From the NCBI RefSeq assembly GCF_038396765.1, contig NZ_CP150096.1:5439001-5503000 (forward strand): 64,000 nucleotides of DNA, read 5' to 3'. Positions 34,156-42,116 of the stretch are shown here, piece by piece (within the stretch, counting starts at the first letter, position 1; each line of letters starts with the position of its first letter). The DNA comes from Chitinophaga caseinilytica (GTDB lineage: Bacteria > Bacteroidota > Bacteroidia > Chitinophagales > Chitinophagaceae). A model generated the notes under the pieces. That model saw nothing but the letters and a program-made list of their open reading frames with translations. It was not told the origin of the DNA and made no database searches. Both the position numbers and the translations under genes were made by a program.

Positions 34156-34887
34156 TCAGGATTTGGCCCTTGCGAGCTGCAGGAAAACATCGTTCATCGT
34201 GGCGGCGCCGAACTGTTGCTTGAGCGCCGAAGGCGTGTCCAGCGCACGGATCTTCCCGTCTACCATGATAGAAATGCGGTTGCAATATTCCGCTTCGTCC
34301 ATATAGTGCGTGGTCACGAATATGGTGACGCCCTTGTCGGCCGATTCGTAGATCAAATCCCAGAACTGCCGGCGGGTGATGGGGTCTACCCCGCCCGTGG
34401 GCTCGTCTAGGAACACGATAGACGGGTCGTGGATGACGGCAATGGAGAACGACAGCTTCTGTTTCCAGCCCAGCGGCAGGGCGCTCACGAGCATGTTGGC
34501 TTCTTTTTCCATCTCCAGTTTCCCGAGCAGGGCGGCCGTTTTCTCTTTGATCTCGCGGCGGCTGAGCCCGTAAATACCGCCATAGAAGCGGATATTCTCT
34601 TTCACGGTGAGGTCTTCGTAGAGCGAGAATTTCTGGCTCATGTACCCGATCCGTTGTTTGATCTTTTCCGTTTGGGTGTAGATATCGAACCCCGCCACGC
34701 GGGCTTCTCCGCTGCTGGGTTTCAGGAGCCCGCAAAGCATGCGCATGGCGGTGGTTTTGCCGGCCCCGTTGGCGCCGAGGAACCCGAATATCTCGCCCTG
34801 CGCCACTTCAAACGTGATGGCGTTGGTGGCGATGAAATCGCCGAAACGCTTGGTGAGCGCGTTGGTGATGATGGCCGGTTGGGTCAT
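34156..34887 (-). CDS. ABC transporter ATP-binding protein (second NBD)
   Basis: 243 residues from ATG 34887. Walker A is GANGAGKTT, the signature segment is degenerate (LPLGWKQKLSFSIAV, where LSGGxxQ would be expected) and Walker B is IVFLDEPTGGVD; the H-loop His is present (TTHYMDEAEYCNR). The degenerate signature is a point to note: it would make the paired ATP site asymmetric. The start overlaps the stop of the first ATPase gene by 4 nt (ATGA), indicating coupled translation. In E. coli the two nucleotide-binding halves are fused in YbhF; here they are separate genes. A longer frame running to 35286 is antisense-like and is not used. Confidence 0.92.
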   Translation of the reverse strand: MTQPAIITNALTKRFGDFIATNAITFEVAQGEIFGFLGANGAGKTTAMRMLCGLLKPSSGEARVAGFDIYTQTEKIKQRIGYMSQKFSLYEDLTVKENIRFYGGIYGLSRREIKEKTAALLGKLEMEKEANMLVSALPLGWKQKLSFSIAVIHDPSIVFLDEPTGGVDPITRRQFWDLIYESADKGVTIFVTTHYMDEAEYCNRISIMVDGKIRALDTPSALKQQFGAATMNDVFLQLARAKS

Positions 34888-35798
34888 GGTACTTCGGTTT
34901 GCGCCCGCATGAGGGCCATGAAAACATCTTCGATACCGGCATTCGCGGGCTGGTACACCACGTCTGTATGCCCCGCCGCCAGCAAATCCTGCTTCACCTT
35001 TTCCGGACCGGCGTTCATCACCACATGCAGGAACTCCCCGAACGCGAAGCACGACTCCACGCCCGGGTACGCCCGCAGGTCGCGGATGAGGCGCCAGGTA
35101 TCGGAAGCGCGGAAAGCCCAGACTTTCGTCGTGAACTGCTCCACGATGGCCGTGGGCGTGTCTATCCGCATCAGCGCGCCGTTCTGGATGAGGGCTACCC
35201 GGTCGCAAAGCGTGGCCTCGTCCATGTAAGGCGTGGATACGAGGATGGGAATCCCGCGCTGGCGGAGCCTTTGCAGCATCTCCCAAAACTCCTTGCGGGA
35301 AACGGGGTCTACGCCGGTGGTGGGCTCATCGAGGAACAGGACGGATGGCCGGTGCACGAGCGCGCAACTCAATGCCAGCTTCTGCTTCATACCGCCAGAT
35401 AATTTGCCTGCCGGGCGGTCTTTAAACGGCGCGATCTGTTCGTAGATGTCGCGGATCATGTCGTAATTGGCGGCTACCGTCGTATTGAAAATGGTGGCGA
35501 AGAACCGGAGGTTCTCTTCCACCGTCAAATCCTGGTACAGCGAAAAGCGGCCCGGCATGTAGCCAACTTCGCGGCGGATGGCGCGGTAATCCTTCACCAC
35601 GTCTTTCCCGTTCACGAACGCCTGCCCCTTATCCGCCAGCACGAGCGTGGCCAGGATGCGGAACAGCGTGCTTTTGCCGGCGCCGTCCGGGCCGATGAGG
35701 CCGAACAGCTCGCCCGGCTCCACGGTGAAGCTGACGTCGCGCAGGGCGCTCACCTTGCCGTACGATTTGCTGATATGTTGAACAACGATGGGTTGCAT
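34884..35798 (-). CDS. ABC transporter ATP-binding protein (first NBD)
   Basis: 304 residues. Walker A GPDGAGKST, signature LSGGMKQKLALSCAL, Walker B VLFLDEPTTGVD, followed by an extra C-terminal domain of about 70 residues (IRDLRAYPGVESCFAFGEFLHVV). Canonical signature, unlike its partner. It follows the HlyD gene by 5 nt and overlaps the second ATPase by 4 nt. It corresponds to the N-terminal half of YbhF-type proteins and drives export with ATP hydrolysis. Confidence 0.93.
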   Translation of the reverse strand: MQPIVVQHISKSYGKVSALRDVSFTVEPGELFGLIGPDGAGKSTLFRILATLVLADKGQAFVNGKDVVKDYRAIRREVGYMPGRFSLYQDLTVEENLRFFATIFNTTVAANYDMIRDIYEQIAPFKDRPAGKLSGGMKQKLALSCALVHRPSVLFLDEPTTGVDPVSRKEFWEMLQRLRQRGIPILVSTPYMDEATLCDRVALIQNGALMRIDTPTAIVEQFTTKVWAFRASDTWRLIRDLRAYPGVESCFAFGEFLHVVMNAGPEKVKQDLLAAGHTDVVYQPANAGIEDVFMALMRAQTEVP

Positions 35799-35803
35799 GT
35801 CGC

Positions 35804-36700
35804 TTATTTGGTGATCCGCATTTCTCCCGGCATCCCGATTTTCAGGCTGCCGTCGTTTTGCACGCGCACTTTCAGCGCATATACCTGCCGCACGCGCTCA
35901 TCGCGCGTTTGCACCGTTTTCGGCGTGAATTCCGCTTCCGGCGATATCCAGCTGATCTCGCCCTTGAGCTGCTTGACGGAGCCATCCGGCTGATCGATGC
36001 CTACGTTCACCTGTTGCCCCGTTTTCACGGCAGATAGTTGGTCGCCGCCGATGTATGCGCGCAGGTACATGGTGCGGAGGTCGGCGAGTTTGTAGAGCGG
36101 TTTGCCGTAGTTCACCACTTCGCCCGTTTCCACGTATTTCACCAGCACCGTACCGTTCACGGGATTGAGGACGCGCGTTTGCGCGAGCTGGTCTTTCACC
36201 TGCTCCACCTGGAACTCCAGCGGCTGGGTTTCCGTGCTGAGGCCGGTTACTTGTGTGTTAAGCGTCGAAGCGGTGGACGAATACTGCTTTTCGAGCAGGG
36301 CGATGGCGCCGTTGATATCGTCCAGCTGCTTGGGCGTGGCGGCGTTGGCTTTGAGGAGGTTTTCGATGCGGGCTTTTTCCTTCTGCTGGGTGGCGATCTG
36401 TTGGCGGATCACGGCCAATTGCGGATTAACTTCCGGCACGCGGCTTTTCACCGCTTTGATATTGGCGCCCAGCTGGGCTTTGCGGAGATGCAGCTGCGTG
36501 GAGTCGATCCCTCCCACAACGGTATTTTCTGCCAGCACCTGCCCTTCTTCGACGTCGAACCGGAGGAGGCGGCCGGTCGCTTCCGCGGAAACGATCACTT
36601 CGGTGGATTCGAAATTGCCGTATGCGTCTGCCCCGTTTTCTTTCGAAGAACAGGCGGCGAGGAAAGCGAGGCTCAAAACGGCTGCGATGGTTGTTTTCAT
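35804..36700 (-). CDS. HlyD-family periplasmic adaptor (YbhG-like), lipoprotein
   Basis: 298 residues. The N-terminus has a lipobox (LAFLAACSSKENG, with Cys17), so it is probably an inner-membrane or periplasm-facing lipoprotein. Then the membrane-fusion pattern: lipoyl half (VIVSAEATGRLLRFDVEEGQVL), a long alpha-hairpin at 80-170, second lipoyl half (VNPVNGTVLVKYVETGEVVNYG) and beta-barrel (GQQVNVGIDQPDG). It links the inner-membrane pump to the TolC-like channel. 103 nt of sequence do not separate it from tolC: the gap is 1 nt. Confidence 0.9.
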   Translation of the reverse strand: MKTTIAAVLSLAFLAACSSKENGADAYGNFESTEVIVSAEATGRLLRFDVEEGQVLAENTVVGGIDSTQLHLRKAQLGANIKAVKSRVPEVNPQLAVIRQQIATQQKEKARIENLLKANAATPKQLDDINGAIALLEKQYSSTASTLNTQVTGLSTETQPLEFQVEQVKDQLAQTRVLNPVNGTVLVKYVETGEVVNYGKPLYKLADLRTMYLRAYIGGDQLSAVKTGQQVNVGIDQPDGSVKQLKGEISWISPEAEFTPKTVQTRDERVRQVYALKVRVQNDGSLKIGMPGEMRITK

Positions 36701-36701
36701 G

Positions 36702-37955
36702 TCAATAACCTTTTATAACCTGGTACTGGATGGTGGCGTAAACGAACTGGATCTCGCGGGTTTTTCCGGCGATGATGGCCGAAGTTTCCGCGTAAAGATC
36801 GGAGAGGTAATCATGGACGGTCATCACGCCGTTATCGAGCTGCGCGGCGGATACGGCTTTCACTTTCCCGCGGAGGCTCACGATCTCACGGTCTTTTGCC
36901 ATGGCGGATTGCAGTGTATTGATCTCCGCCTGTTGCTGGACGAGCCTGGCGCGGGTCTGGAGGTCGAACGCGTCTGCCTGCGCCTGGATGCCCGTTTCCT
37001 GTTCGCGGAGCGCGGCGCGCTCGGTGTGTTGGTAGCGCCAGTTCCAGAGGGTCCATTGCAGGCGGAGGCCGCCCATGTAATAGAAATCGAATTTATCGGA
37101 CAGCATGTTCAGCCCGGGGCGGCCGTAGCCTCCCTGCACGAATGCGCTGAGCTTAGGGCGTGTGGCCGTTTCCGTGAGTTTGGCCTGCGATCCCAGCACG
37201 TCTTGCTGGAAGCGGAACAGCGCCAGTTCGGGGCGTTGGATGGGCGCGTTGCCCGTGGATGCGGGTTGGGGCAGCTCGAGGGGTTCCATGTCGGCCGGAG
37301 ACTTCCCGGTGAGCAGGGCCAAAGTGGCCAGGGCGGCCTGTTTCCCGTTGACGGCCTCTTCCAGCTGCTGTTCGGCTTTGAGGGCTTCGGCCTGGAGCAT
37401 GTCTACCTGGCTGGCGAGCACGGTGCCGTTGTCTACCCCTGCCTGGAGCCTTTCGCGGCGCTGTTTCACTTCGGCGATCATCTCTTTGCGGGCGGCGATG
37501 TGCGCGTCCCAGATGAGGGCGTTGAAATATACCTGCGATACCTGCTGGCGGAGCTGGTGCAAATCCACTTCCACGCGCTGGCGCTCGGTTTGCGCGCGGG
37601 CGAGGGCCAGATCGCGCTGGCCGCCGGTGGCGCCGCCGTCGTAAATGAGCTGGCGCACGTCGAGGGTAAGGTTGTACTGGTCTTTGGGGATGGACGGAAT
37701 GCTGACGTTGGGCAGCTTGATGGGGATGGCCACCACGTCTGACTGGTACGTCGCTTTCCCGTTGATTTCCGCCTGCGGGAGGTATCCGGTGCGGATATTG
37801 CGGAGCTGGAGGGCCGTGGCGCGGTCGGTGGCTTCCTGCTGCCGGAGCAGCGGGTAATGCCTGCGGGCGGCGGCCCAGGCAGAATCCAGGGGGAAGCCCT
37901 GTGCCAGGGCGCTCCCGGAAAGCAGCAGCAGCGCCGGCATGAGGAATCTGAACAT
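36702..37955 (-). CDS. TolC-family outer-membrane efflux protein
   Basis: 417 residues with a signal peptide (MFRFLMPALLLLSGSALAQ). Two copies of the TolC/OEP repeat: helical barrels in DRATALQLRNIRTGYLPQAEINGKATYQ and later RALLREQ-like and QLDNGVMTVHDYLSDLYAET. Outer-membrane exit duct of the efflux system, first structural gene of the operon. The TTAACTA-AC-TGGTTAA operator (37971-37986) lies 15 nt before its ATG. It ends 1 nt before the HlyD start. Confidence 0.92.
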   Translation of the reverse strand: MFRFLMPALLLLSGSALAQGFPLDSAWAAARRHYPLLRQQEATDRATALQLRNIRTGYLPQAEINGKATYQSDVVAIPIKLPNVSIPSIPKDQYNLTLDVRQLIYDGGATGGQRDLALARAQTERQRVEVDLHQLRQQVSQVYFNALIWDAHIAARKEMIAEVKQRRERLQAGVDNGTVLASQVDMLQAEALKAEQQLEEAVNGKQAALATLALLTGKSPADMEPLELPQPASTGNAPIQRPELALFRFQQDVLGSQAKLTETATRPKLSAFVQGGYGRPGLNMLSDKFDFYYMGGLRLQWTLWNWRYQHTERAALREQETGIQAQADAFDLQTRARLVQQQAEINTLQSAMAKDREIVSLRGKVKAVSAAQLDNGVMTVHDYLSDLYAETSAIIAGKTREIQFVYATIQYQVIKGY

Positions 37956-37970
37956 CGTTAACTCTTTTAT

Positions 37971-37986
37971 TTAACTAACTGGTTAA
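37971..37986. promoter_or_regulatory. Candidate TetR operator before the efflux operon
   Basis: TTAACTA, AC, TGGTTAA: 6 of 7 arm pairs match. It lies 15 nt upstream of tolC and shares TTAAC(C/T)A-N2-TGGTTAA with the site before tetR (38659-38674). Binding would block transcription of the operon. Confidence 0.75.
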
Positions 37987-38032
37987 TTGCTGGACAAAAA
38001 AATAGCCGGGTCCAAACCGCCCGAGATGGCGG

Positions 38033-38641
38033 CTACGGCCTTAACGCATTGAGAACAAACTCCGTCACAAAAACCTTTCTTTCCTCCATGAACCCGAGAA
38101 ACGCCGGGTCGTCGATCGTAAACACGGCCTGCAGCAGCGGTTTGGCCAAAAACGGGAAAATGCACATGGAAATGATGCTAATCATCAACTGCACGGGGTC
38201 CACTTTTCTCAACGTTCCTTTTTCCATTCCTTCCAGCAATTGCTGCGCGAAACCGCGAATGTTGGGAAAATTCGGTGCAGACAGGAACCGCTCCGCGATC
38301 CGGTGCGGGTTCTGATTGATTTCGTTGAGCACAAACAACGGCAGGAAAGGGTTTTCGCTGATACCGGTGATGTAGTTGTCTACCGCCGAGCGAATCTTCT
38401 CCGGCAGCTCCAGATCGCCCGAAAAAACGGCGTTCAACCGGCTCAGCATCTGGTCTACCGCTTCGGTCAGCACAATGTCGAACAACTTGTCTTTGCTCCG
38501 GTAATAATAATGCAGCATCGCCTTGTTGATCCCCGCCTCGTCGGCGATATCCTGCATCCTGGCGCCGGTTAAGCCCCTGTGCATGAATATCTTGCGCGCC
38601 GCTTCGATGATCTGTTGTTCGGTAGTATTGGTCGTCTGCAT
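38033..38641 (-). CDS. TetR/AcrR-type transcriptional regulator of the efflux operon
   Basis: 202 residues from ATG 38641; the frame extends to 38737, but the extra residues cover the operator and are unlikely to be translated. The N-terminal HTH reads TEQQIIEAARKIFMHRGLTGARMQDIADEAGINKAMLHYYYRSKDKLF, the classical TetR start, followed by an all-helical ligand-binding domain. It lies 77 nt upstream of tolC on the same strand. Palindromes in front of both genes make it the likely repressor of the whole cluster; ligand unknown. The parallel in E. coli is CecR (YbiH) controlling ybhGFSR. Confidence 0.92.
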   Translation of the reverse strand: MQTTNTTEQQIIEAARKIFMHRGLTGARMQDIADEAGINKAMLHYYYRSKDKLFDIVLTEAVDQMLSRLNAVFSGDLELPEKIRSAVDNYITGISENPFLPLFVLNEINQNPHRIAERFLSAPNFPNIRGFAQQLLEGMEKGTLRKVDPVQLMISIISMCIFPFLAKPLLQAVFTIDDPAFLGFMEERKVFVTEFVLNALRP

Positions 38642-38658
38642 GTGTTCAACTGAAGTGT

Positions 38659-38674
38659 TTAACCATTTGGTTAA
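38659..38674. promoter_or_regulatory. Candidate TetR operator before tetR (autoregulation)
   Basis: TTAACCA, TT, TGGTTAA is a perfect 7-bp inverted repeat with a 2-nt spacer, 17 nt upstream of the tetR ATG. Same motif as the site before tolC. Confidence 0.8.
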
Positions 38675-38739
38675 CGACATAAAGGTAGGGATATTTCCGA
38701 TTCCTCCAAATAAAAAATCCCAAATATGAGCTGGCATGA

Positions 38740-38765
38740 AAAAGCCGGGGCAGGAATGCCCCGGC
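38740..38765 (-). terminator. Terminator of the thioesterase gene
   Basis: GCCGGGGCA and TGCCCCGGC with loop GGAA form a 9-bp stem followed on the minus strand by T's. It lies about 50 nt past the thioesterase stop. GTTACCTACAACTGTT (38770-38785) precedes it. Confidence 0.8.
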
Positions 38766-38813
38766 GGCTGTTACCTACAACTGTTTACTAATCGCTAAGT
38801 TAGGTTTGGGGTG

Positions 38814-39299
38814 TCACAGCTGGATGGAAGGCGCCTGCAGCCTCGCGGCCAGACGCTGTTCAAAAGTTTCGTCGGGGTTATGGTCTACACGGATGTTGGT
38901 CAGCAATTGCACGAGCCCCTCATCATGATCGGCCCGCTTGCCGGTCTTGAGGTCTACATGCGCGAAGCGGGTCATGAGGAAGGCTTTCACCTTATGCTGC
39001 TGCTCGTCGGTCATCCACATTTCCACCGAAATATGCTGGTGCGAGAAATCGGTGACGCGGGTGAAGATGTATACTTTTTCTGCTACCACAGCGGGTTTCA
39101 GGTAGGCGACCCGGTGCTCGGCCACCACCCATCCCCTGCCCCTGGCGGCAAAATCCTTCAGGCGCAACTGGTAATGTTCTGCAAGATGGTCTTCGCGGGC
39201 GTTCATGAAATAATTGAGATACGCCGCGTTGTTGAGATGCCCGAACGGGTCGCAATCGTTAAACCGGATGATATACATGCTGCCTGGTTCCTTGGTCAT
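38814..39299 (-). CDS. Acyl-CoA thioesterase, hotdog fold (4HBT)
   Basis: 161 residues. IIRFNDCDPFGHLNNAAYLNYFMNARE is the catalytic helix and loop of YbgC/4HBT thioesterases (Asp in DPFGHLNN), followed by beta strands RGWVVAEHRVAYLKPAVVAEKVYIFTRV. It hydrolyses acyl-CoA; the substrate is not determinable. Monocistronic, terminator follows. Confidence 0.9.
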   Translation of the reverse strand: MTKEPGSMYIIRFNDCDPFGHLNNAAYLNYFMNAREDHLAEHYQLRLKDFAARGRGWVVAEHRVAYLKPAVVAEKVYIFTRVTDFSHQHISVEMWMTDEQQHKVKAFLMTRFAHVDLKTGKRADHDEGLVQLLTNIRVDHNPDETFEQRLAARLQAPSIQL

Positions 39300-39328
39300 A
39301 ATAGTCAGGTTTTACCGCTAAGTTCCGT

Positions 39329-39360
39329 AAAAAGCCGGAGCGGTGCGAAACCGCCCCGGC
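39329..39360 (-). terminator. Terminator of the SDR gene
   Basis: On the minus strand GCCGGGGCGG and CCGCTCCGGC pair with one G-U, followed by TTTTT. It lies 73 nt past the SDR stop at 39434. Confidence 0.7.
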
Positions 39361-39433
39361 ATTAATATGTCAATTTGAAGTACGCATCAGGGTTTTCAAA
39401 CGATTATGCAAGTTTGCAGTCTTACTATCTTTC

Positions 39434-40192
39434 TTATCCCACCAACTTGTGGACGGTCAGTCCACCGTCGATGTTATATTCCGCACCGGTGATAAAAGAA
39501 GCGTCGCTGGAGGCGAGGAACGCCACGAGCTTGGCCACTTCTGCGGATTCACCGGCGCGATTGAGCGGTATCCGCTCCGCGAATTTTTGACGGAAAGCAG
39601 TGATGCTGTTATCGTCCAGGCCGGCCTTGGCCAGGATGGGGGTAATGATCGGCCCGGGGTTCACCGTGTTCACCCGAATGCCCCGCGTAGCCAGTTCTGC
39701 GCTCAAAGTGCGGCCCAACGCATTCAAGGCAGCTTTGCTGGCGGAGTATACGCTCGATCCCGGCATGCCGGTAAAGGCGTTCACGGAAGACAGCAGGATG
39801 ATCGACCCGCCGTCGTTCAGCACGGGTAAAAACTTCTGTACGGTGAAATATGCCCCTTTGAAGTTCGTGTTCATAATGGCATCGAAGTCAGCTTCGGTGA
39901 CATCGGCCACGGGTGCGAAGGCACCGATACCGGCGTTGACGAACAGCACGTCAATCTTCCCGTAACGTTCCTTTACTTCCGCCACCAATTTGTCTGCATC
40001 CGCGAGGCTCGACTGGTCGGCGGTCACGCCCAGTGTACCGCTGCCCAGTTTTTCCGCCGCGGCGTTCACCGCATAGGCATTTCTGCCCGTGATGACAACT
40101 TTTGCGCCCCTGGCCACGAATTCTTCGGCCGTCGCGAGCCCGATGCCGCTGTTACCTCCGGTAACGACGGCTACTTTATTCTGCAAGCTCAT
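39434..40192 (-). CDS. Short-chain dehydrogenase/reductase
   Basis: 252 residues. VVTGGNSGIGLATAEEFVARG (NAD(P)-binding TGxxxGIG) and the catalytic YSASK near residue 154, then GPIITPIL; the C-terminal FITGAEYNIDGGLT is typical of classical SDRs. The substrate is unknown. An inverted repeat TATCGAT...ATCGATA (40216-40241) lies 24 nt upstream, matching a site before the nearby ArsR gene, so this SDR may be in the ArsR regulon. Confidence 0.93.
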   Translation of the reverse strand: MSLQNKVAVVTGGNSGIGLATAEEFVARGAKVVITGRNAYAVNAAAEKLGSGTLGVTADQSSLADADKLVAEVKERYGKIDVLFVNAGIGAFAPVADVTEADFDAIMNTNFKGAYFTVQKFLPVLNDGGSIILLSSVNAFTGMPGSSVYSASKAALNALGRTLSAELATRGIRVNTVNPGPIITPILAKAGLDDNSITAFRQKFAERIPLNRAGESAEVAKLVAFLASSDASFITGAEYNIDGGLTVHKLVG

Positions 40193-40215
40193 ATCGTAGT
40201 GTGTGTATGTGTGTT

Positions 40216-40241
40216 ATATCGATTTATTTAAAAATATCGAT
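40216..40241. promoter_or_regulatory. Candidate ArsR operator before the SDR gene
   Basis: TATCGAT (40216-40222) and ATCGATA (40235-40241) form perfect 7-bp arms around a 12-nt AT-rich core. Same TATCGA half-site as the palindrome upstream of the arsR-like gene. Confidence 0.6.
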
Positions 40242-40266
40242 ACATTGGGTGAAAAAAATCAGCTTT

Positions 40267-40536
40267 TTAACTCAGCTGAAGAAAGAACATTGACAGGTGT
40301 TTCATCATCTCCTTATTGATGGTAAGCGTTACATTCCGGCCCTCCTTCATGCTGATGAGCACGCCGCTATCCACCAAAATCTTGATGTGATGGGATACAG
40401 TAGGTTGAGAAAGGCAAATCATGTCCTGGATTTCGCCACAGCAACAGTTCTCCTGCCTGGCCAACTTCAACAGTATAGCCATCCGGTTTTTATCCGCCAG
40501 AGCATTTGCCGCCTTCTCGATCATCGCTGCGTCCAT
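40267..40536 (-). CDS. ArsR family winged-helix regulator
   Basis: 89 residues. ALADKNRMAILLKLARQENCCCGEIQDMICLSQPTVSHHIKILVDSGVLISMKEGRNVTLTINKEM: a compact ArsR/SmtB fold with the recognition helix QPTVSHHIKIL. The triple Cys (NCCCGE) sits near the position of metal-sensing Cys in ArsR proteins, but this exact pattern is not the standard ELCVCDL, so metal sensing is only a possibility. It lies 74 nt upstream of the SDR gene on the same strand. TATATTTG (40541-40548) ends 4 nt before its ATG. Confidence 0.9.
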   Translation of the reverse strand: MDAAMIEKAANALADKNRMAILLKLARQENCCCGEIQDMICLSQPTVSHHIKILVDSGVLISMKEGRNVTLTINKEMMKHLSMFFLQLS

Positions 40537-40540
40537 GATG

Positions 40541-40548
40541 CAAATATA
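40541..40548 (-). promoter_or_regulatory. -7 box of arsR-like gene abutting the start codon
   Basis: TATATTTG on the minus strand, a perfect match, 4 nt before the ATG. The TATCGA palindrome (40564-40581) lies 15 nt further upstream, over the -33 area. Confidence 0.65.
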
Positions 40549-40563
40549 GGTACTTTTTTGAAA

Positions 40564-40581
40564 TATCGAAATTCATCGATA
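40564..40581. promoter_or_regulatory. Candidate ArsR operator (autoregulation)
   Basis: TATCGA, AATTCA, TCGATA: perfect 6-bp inverted repeat. It overlaps the promoter of the arsR-like gene and shares its half-site with 40216-40241. Confidence 0.6.
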
Positions 40582-40597
40582 GATTTTTTTGACAGGG

Positions 40598-42070
40598 TCA
40601 CAGCAGCGGACTGAACAGCCGTACCACCGCCTCGCACAACCGTATCCACCGGCCCCTCGCCCGCCAGTCGCCCAGCTCCAGCTGCTCGGTATACAGGCAA
40701 TCCTGCAGGAACGCTTCGGAAAGCTTCCAGTTCATCTCCCGGCTGTAGACGAAAGCATTCACCTCGAAATTGAAATCGAAGCTCCGGATATCCATGTTGG
40801 CCGTGCCCACCACGCTCAGGTTATCATCCACCACCATCGTTTTCGCATGCACGAACCCTTTCTGGTAACGGAAGATCTTCACGCCGCAGGCCAGCAAATC
40901 CTCGTAAAACGATTCCGCCGCCAGGTTCACGAGCCGGCTGTCGCTCACGCCGGGCACCAGCAGCCGCACGTCTACCCCCGACAATGCCGCCTGTTGCAGC
41001 GCGTTGTAAATGGCTTCGTTGGGGATGAAATACGGGGTGGTAATATATACGGAACGCTCGGCCTGGTTGATGGCTGCGAGATACGACAGCATGATGGAAG
41101 AGCGCTCCGAATCCGGCCCGCTCGCCGCGATCTGCACCAGATCTTTCCCCGCAACGGGGATATCGGGGAAGAATTCGTGGGTGATGGGCAGGTCCGTTTC
41201 CGCGCAGAAGTTCCAGTCGCCCATAAAGAGGAACTGCAGCGTATGCACGCCCTGGCCTTTGATGCAGAGGTGCGTATCGCGCCAGTACGGCCAGTTCTTA
41301 TGCTTGATGCGATACTTCGGGTCGTTGATGTACCGGTCTGCCACATTGATCCCGCCGATGAAGCCCGTATGCCCGTCGATCACGACGATCTTGCGGTGGT
41401 TGCGATAGTTCAGGCGGTTGGCGAGGAGGCGCACCCGGTAAAAGGGGAACACTTCCACCCCGGCTTTCCGCATTTCGCGGAGGAAGCGGCGGTTGATATC
41501 GCTGCTGCCGAAATCATCGTAAATGAAGCGCACTTCCACGCCTTCGGCCGCTTTGGCTTTGAGCACATCCATCACTTCGCGGCCGATGCCGGTGTCTTCG
41601 AAGATGTAATATTCGAGATGGATGTGGTGCTTTGCGGAACGGAGGGCATCGAGCATGGCGGGGAATTTCTCTTCCCCGTTCAGCAGGAGCACGGTTTGGT
41701 TATCGGGCGTGAGGGGCGACAAAGAATCGCGGAAGAGCAGCCGGGCGATGCCGGTTTTATTGGTAACGAGGTCTGAATGTTCGAGGAGGGTTTGGCGGTT
41801 CTCGCGCTGGAGGTAATCCTGGAGGCGCTCGCTGAGGCGGACGTTGCTCATCCATTTGCGGCTGTATATGCGGTTGATGCGGCGGTTCACGCCGATGGCG
41901 AGGTACACGAGCACACCGATACCCGGGAGGAAGAAAAGGAGGAGCAGGTAGGCCAGTGTTTTTCCGGTAGACCGGGTTTCCAGCAGCGCCTTGATGGCTA
42001 CCAGGAAAGTGATGCCGTAGAGGATAACGATCCCGATAGACTGCCAGTGATCTTTGAGGAAATTCAGCAT
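40598..42070 (-). CDS. cls: Cardiolipin synthase
   Basis: 490 residues from ATG 42070 (MLNFLKDHW); a longer frame adds an unlikely N-terminus. Two N-terminal membrane helices (residues 10-55) and two phospholipase D HKD motifs: HRKIVVIDGHTGFIGG near 235 and HAKTMVVDDNLSVVGTANMD near 415. It condenses two phosphatidylglycerols (or PG and CDP-DAG) into cardiolipin in the inner membrane. Length is typical of ClsA-type enzymes. Stand-alone gene. Confidence 0.93.
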   Translation of the reverse strand: MLNFLKDHWQSIGIVILYGITFLVAIKALLETRSTGKTLAYLLLLFFLPGIGVLVYLAIGVNRRINRIYSRKWMSNVRLSERLQDYLQRENRQTLLEHSDLVTNKTGIARLLFRDSLSPLTPDNQTVLLLNGEEKFPAMLDALRSAKHHIHLEYYIFEDTGIGREVMDVLKAKAAEGVEVRFIYDDFGSSDINRRFLREMRKAGVEVFPFYRVRLLANRLNYRNHRKIVVIDGHTGFIGGINVADRYINDPKYRIKHKNWPYWRDTHLCIKGQGVHTLQFLFMGDWNFCAETDLPITHEFFPDIPVAGKDLVQIAASGPDSERSSIMLSYLAAINQAERSVYITTPYFIPNEAIYNALQQAALSGVDVRLLVPGVSDSRLVNLAAESFYEDLLACGVKIFRYQKGFVHAKTMVVDDNLSVVGTANMDIRSFDFNFEVNAFVYSREMNWKLSEAFLQDCLYTEQLELGDWRARGRWIRLCEAVVRLFSPLL

Positions 42071-42116
42071 GGACGGATTATCTGCCGCAATAATACGACA
42101 AATCCGCAAGGGCATG

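Noticed and set aside
34888..35286. N-terminal extension of the second ATPase to 35286.
   Set aside because: It would overlap the first ATPase gene out of frame and its residues are Arg/His/Gly-rich noise; the ATG at 34887 gives the usual NBD length and a 4-nt coupled overlap.
38642..38737. Longer N-terminus of the TetR regulator.
   Set aside because: It would place the operator palindrome inside the coding region and precedes the typical TetR start TEQQIIEAARKIF.
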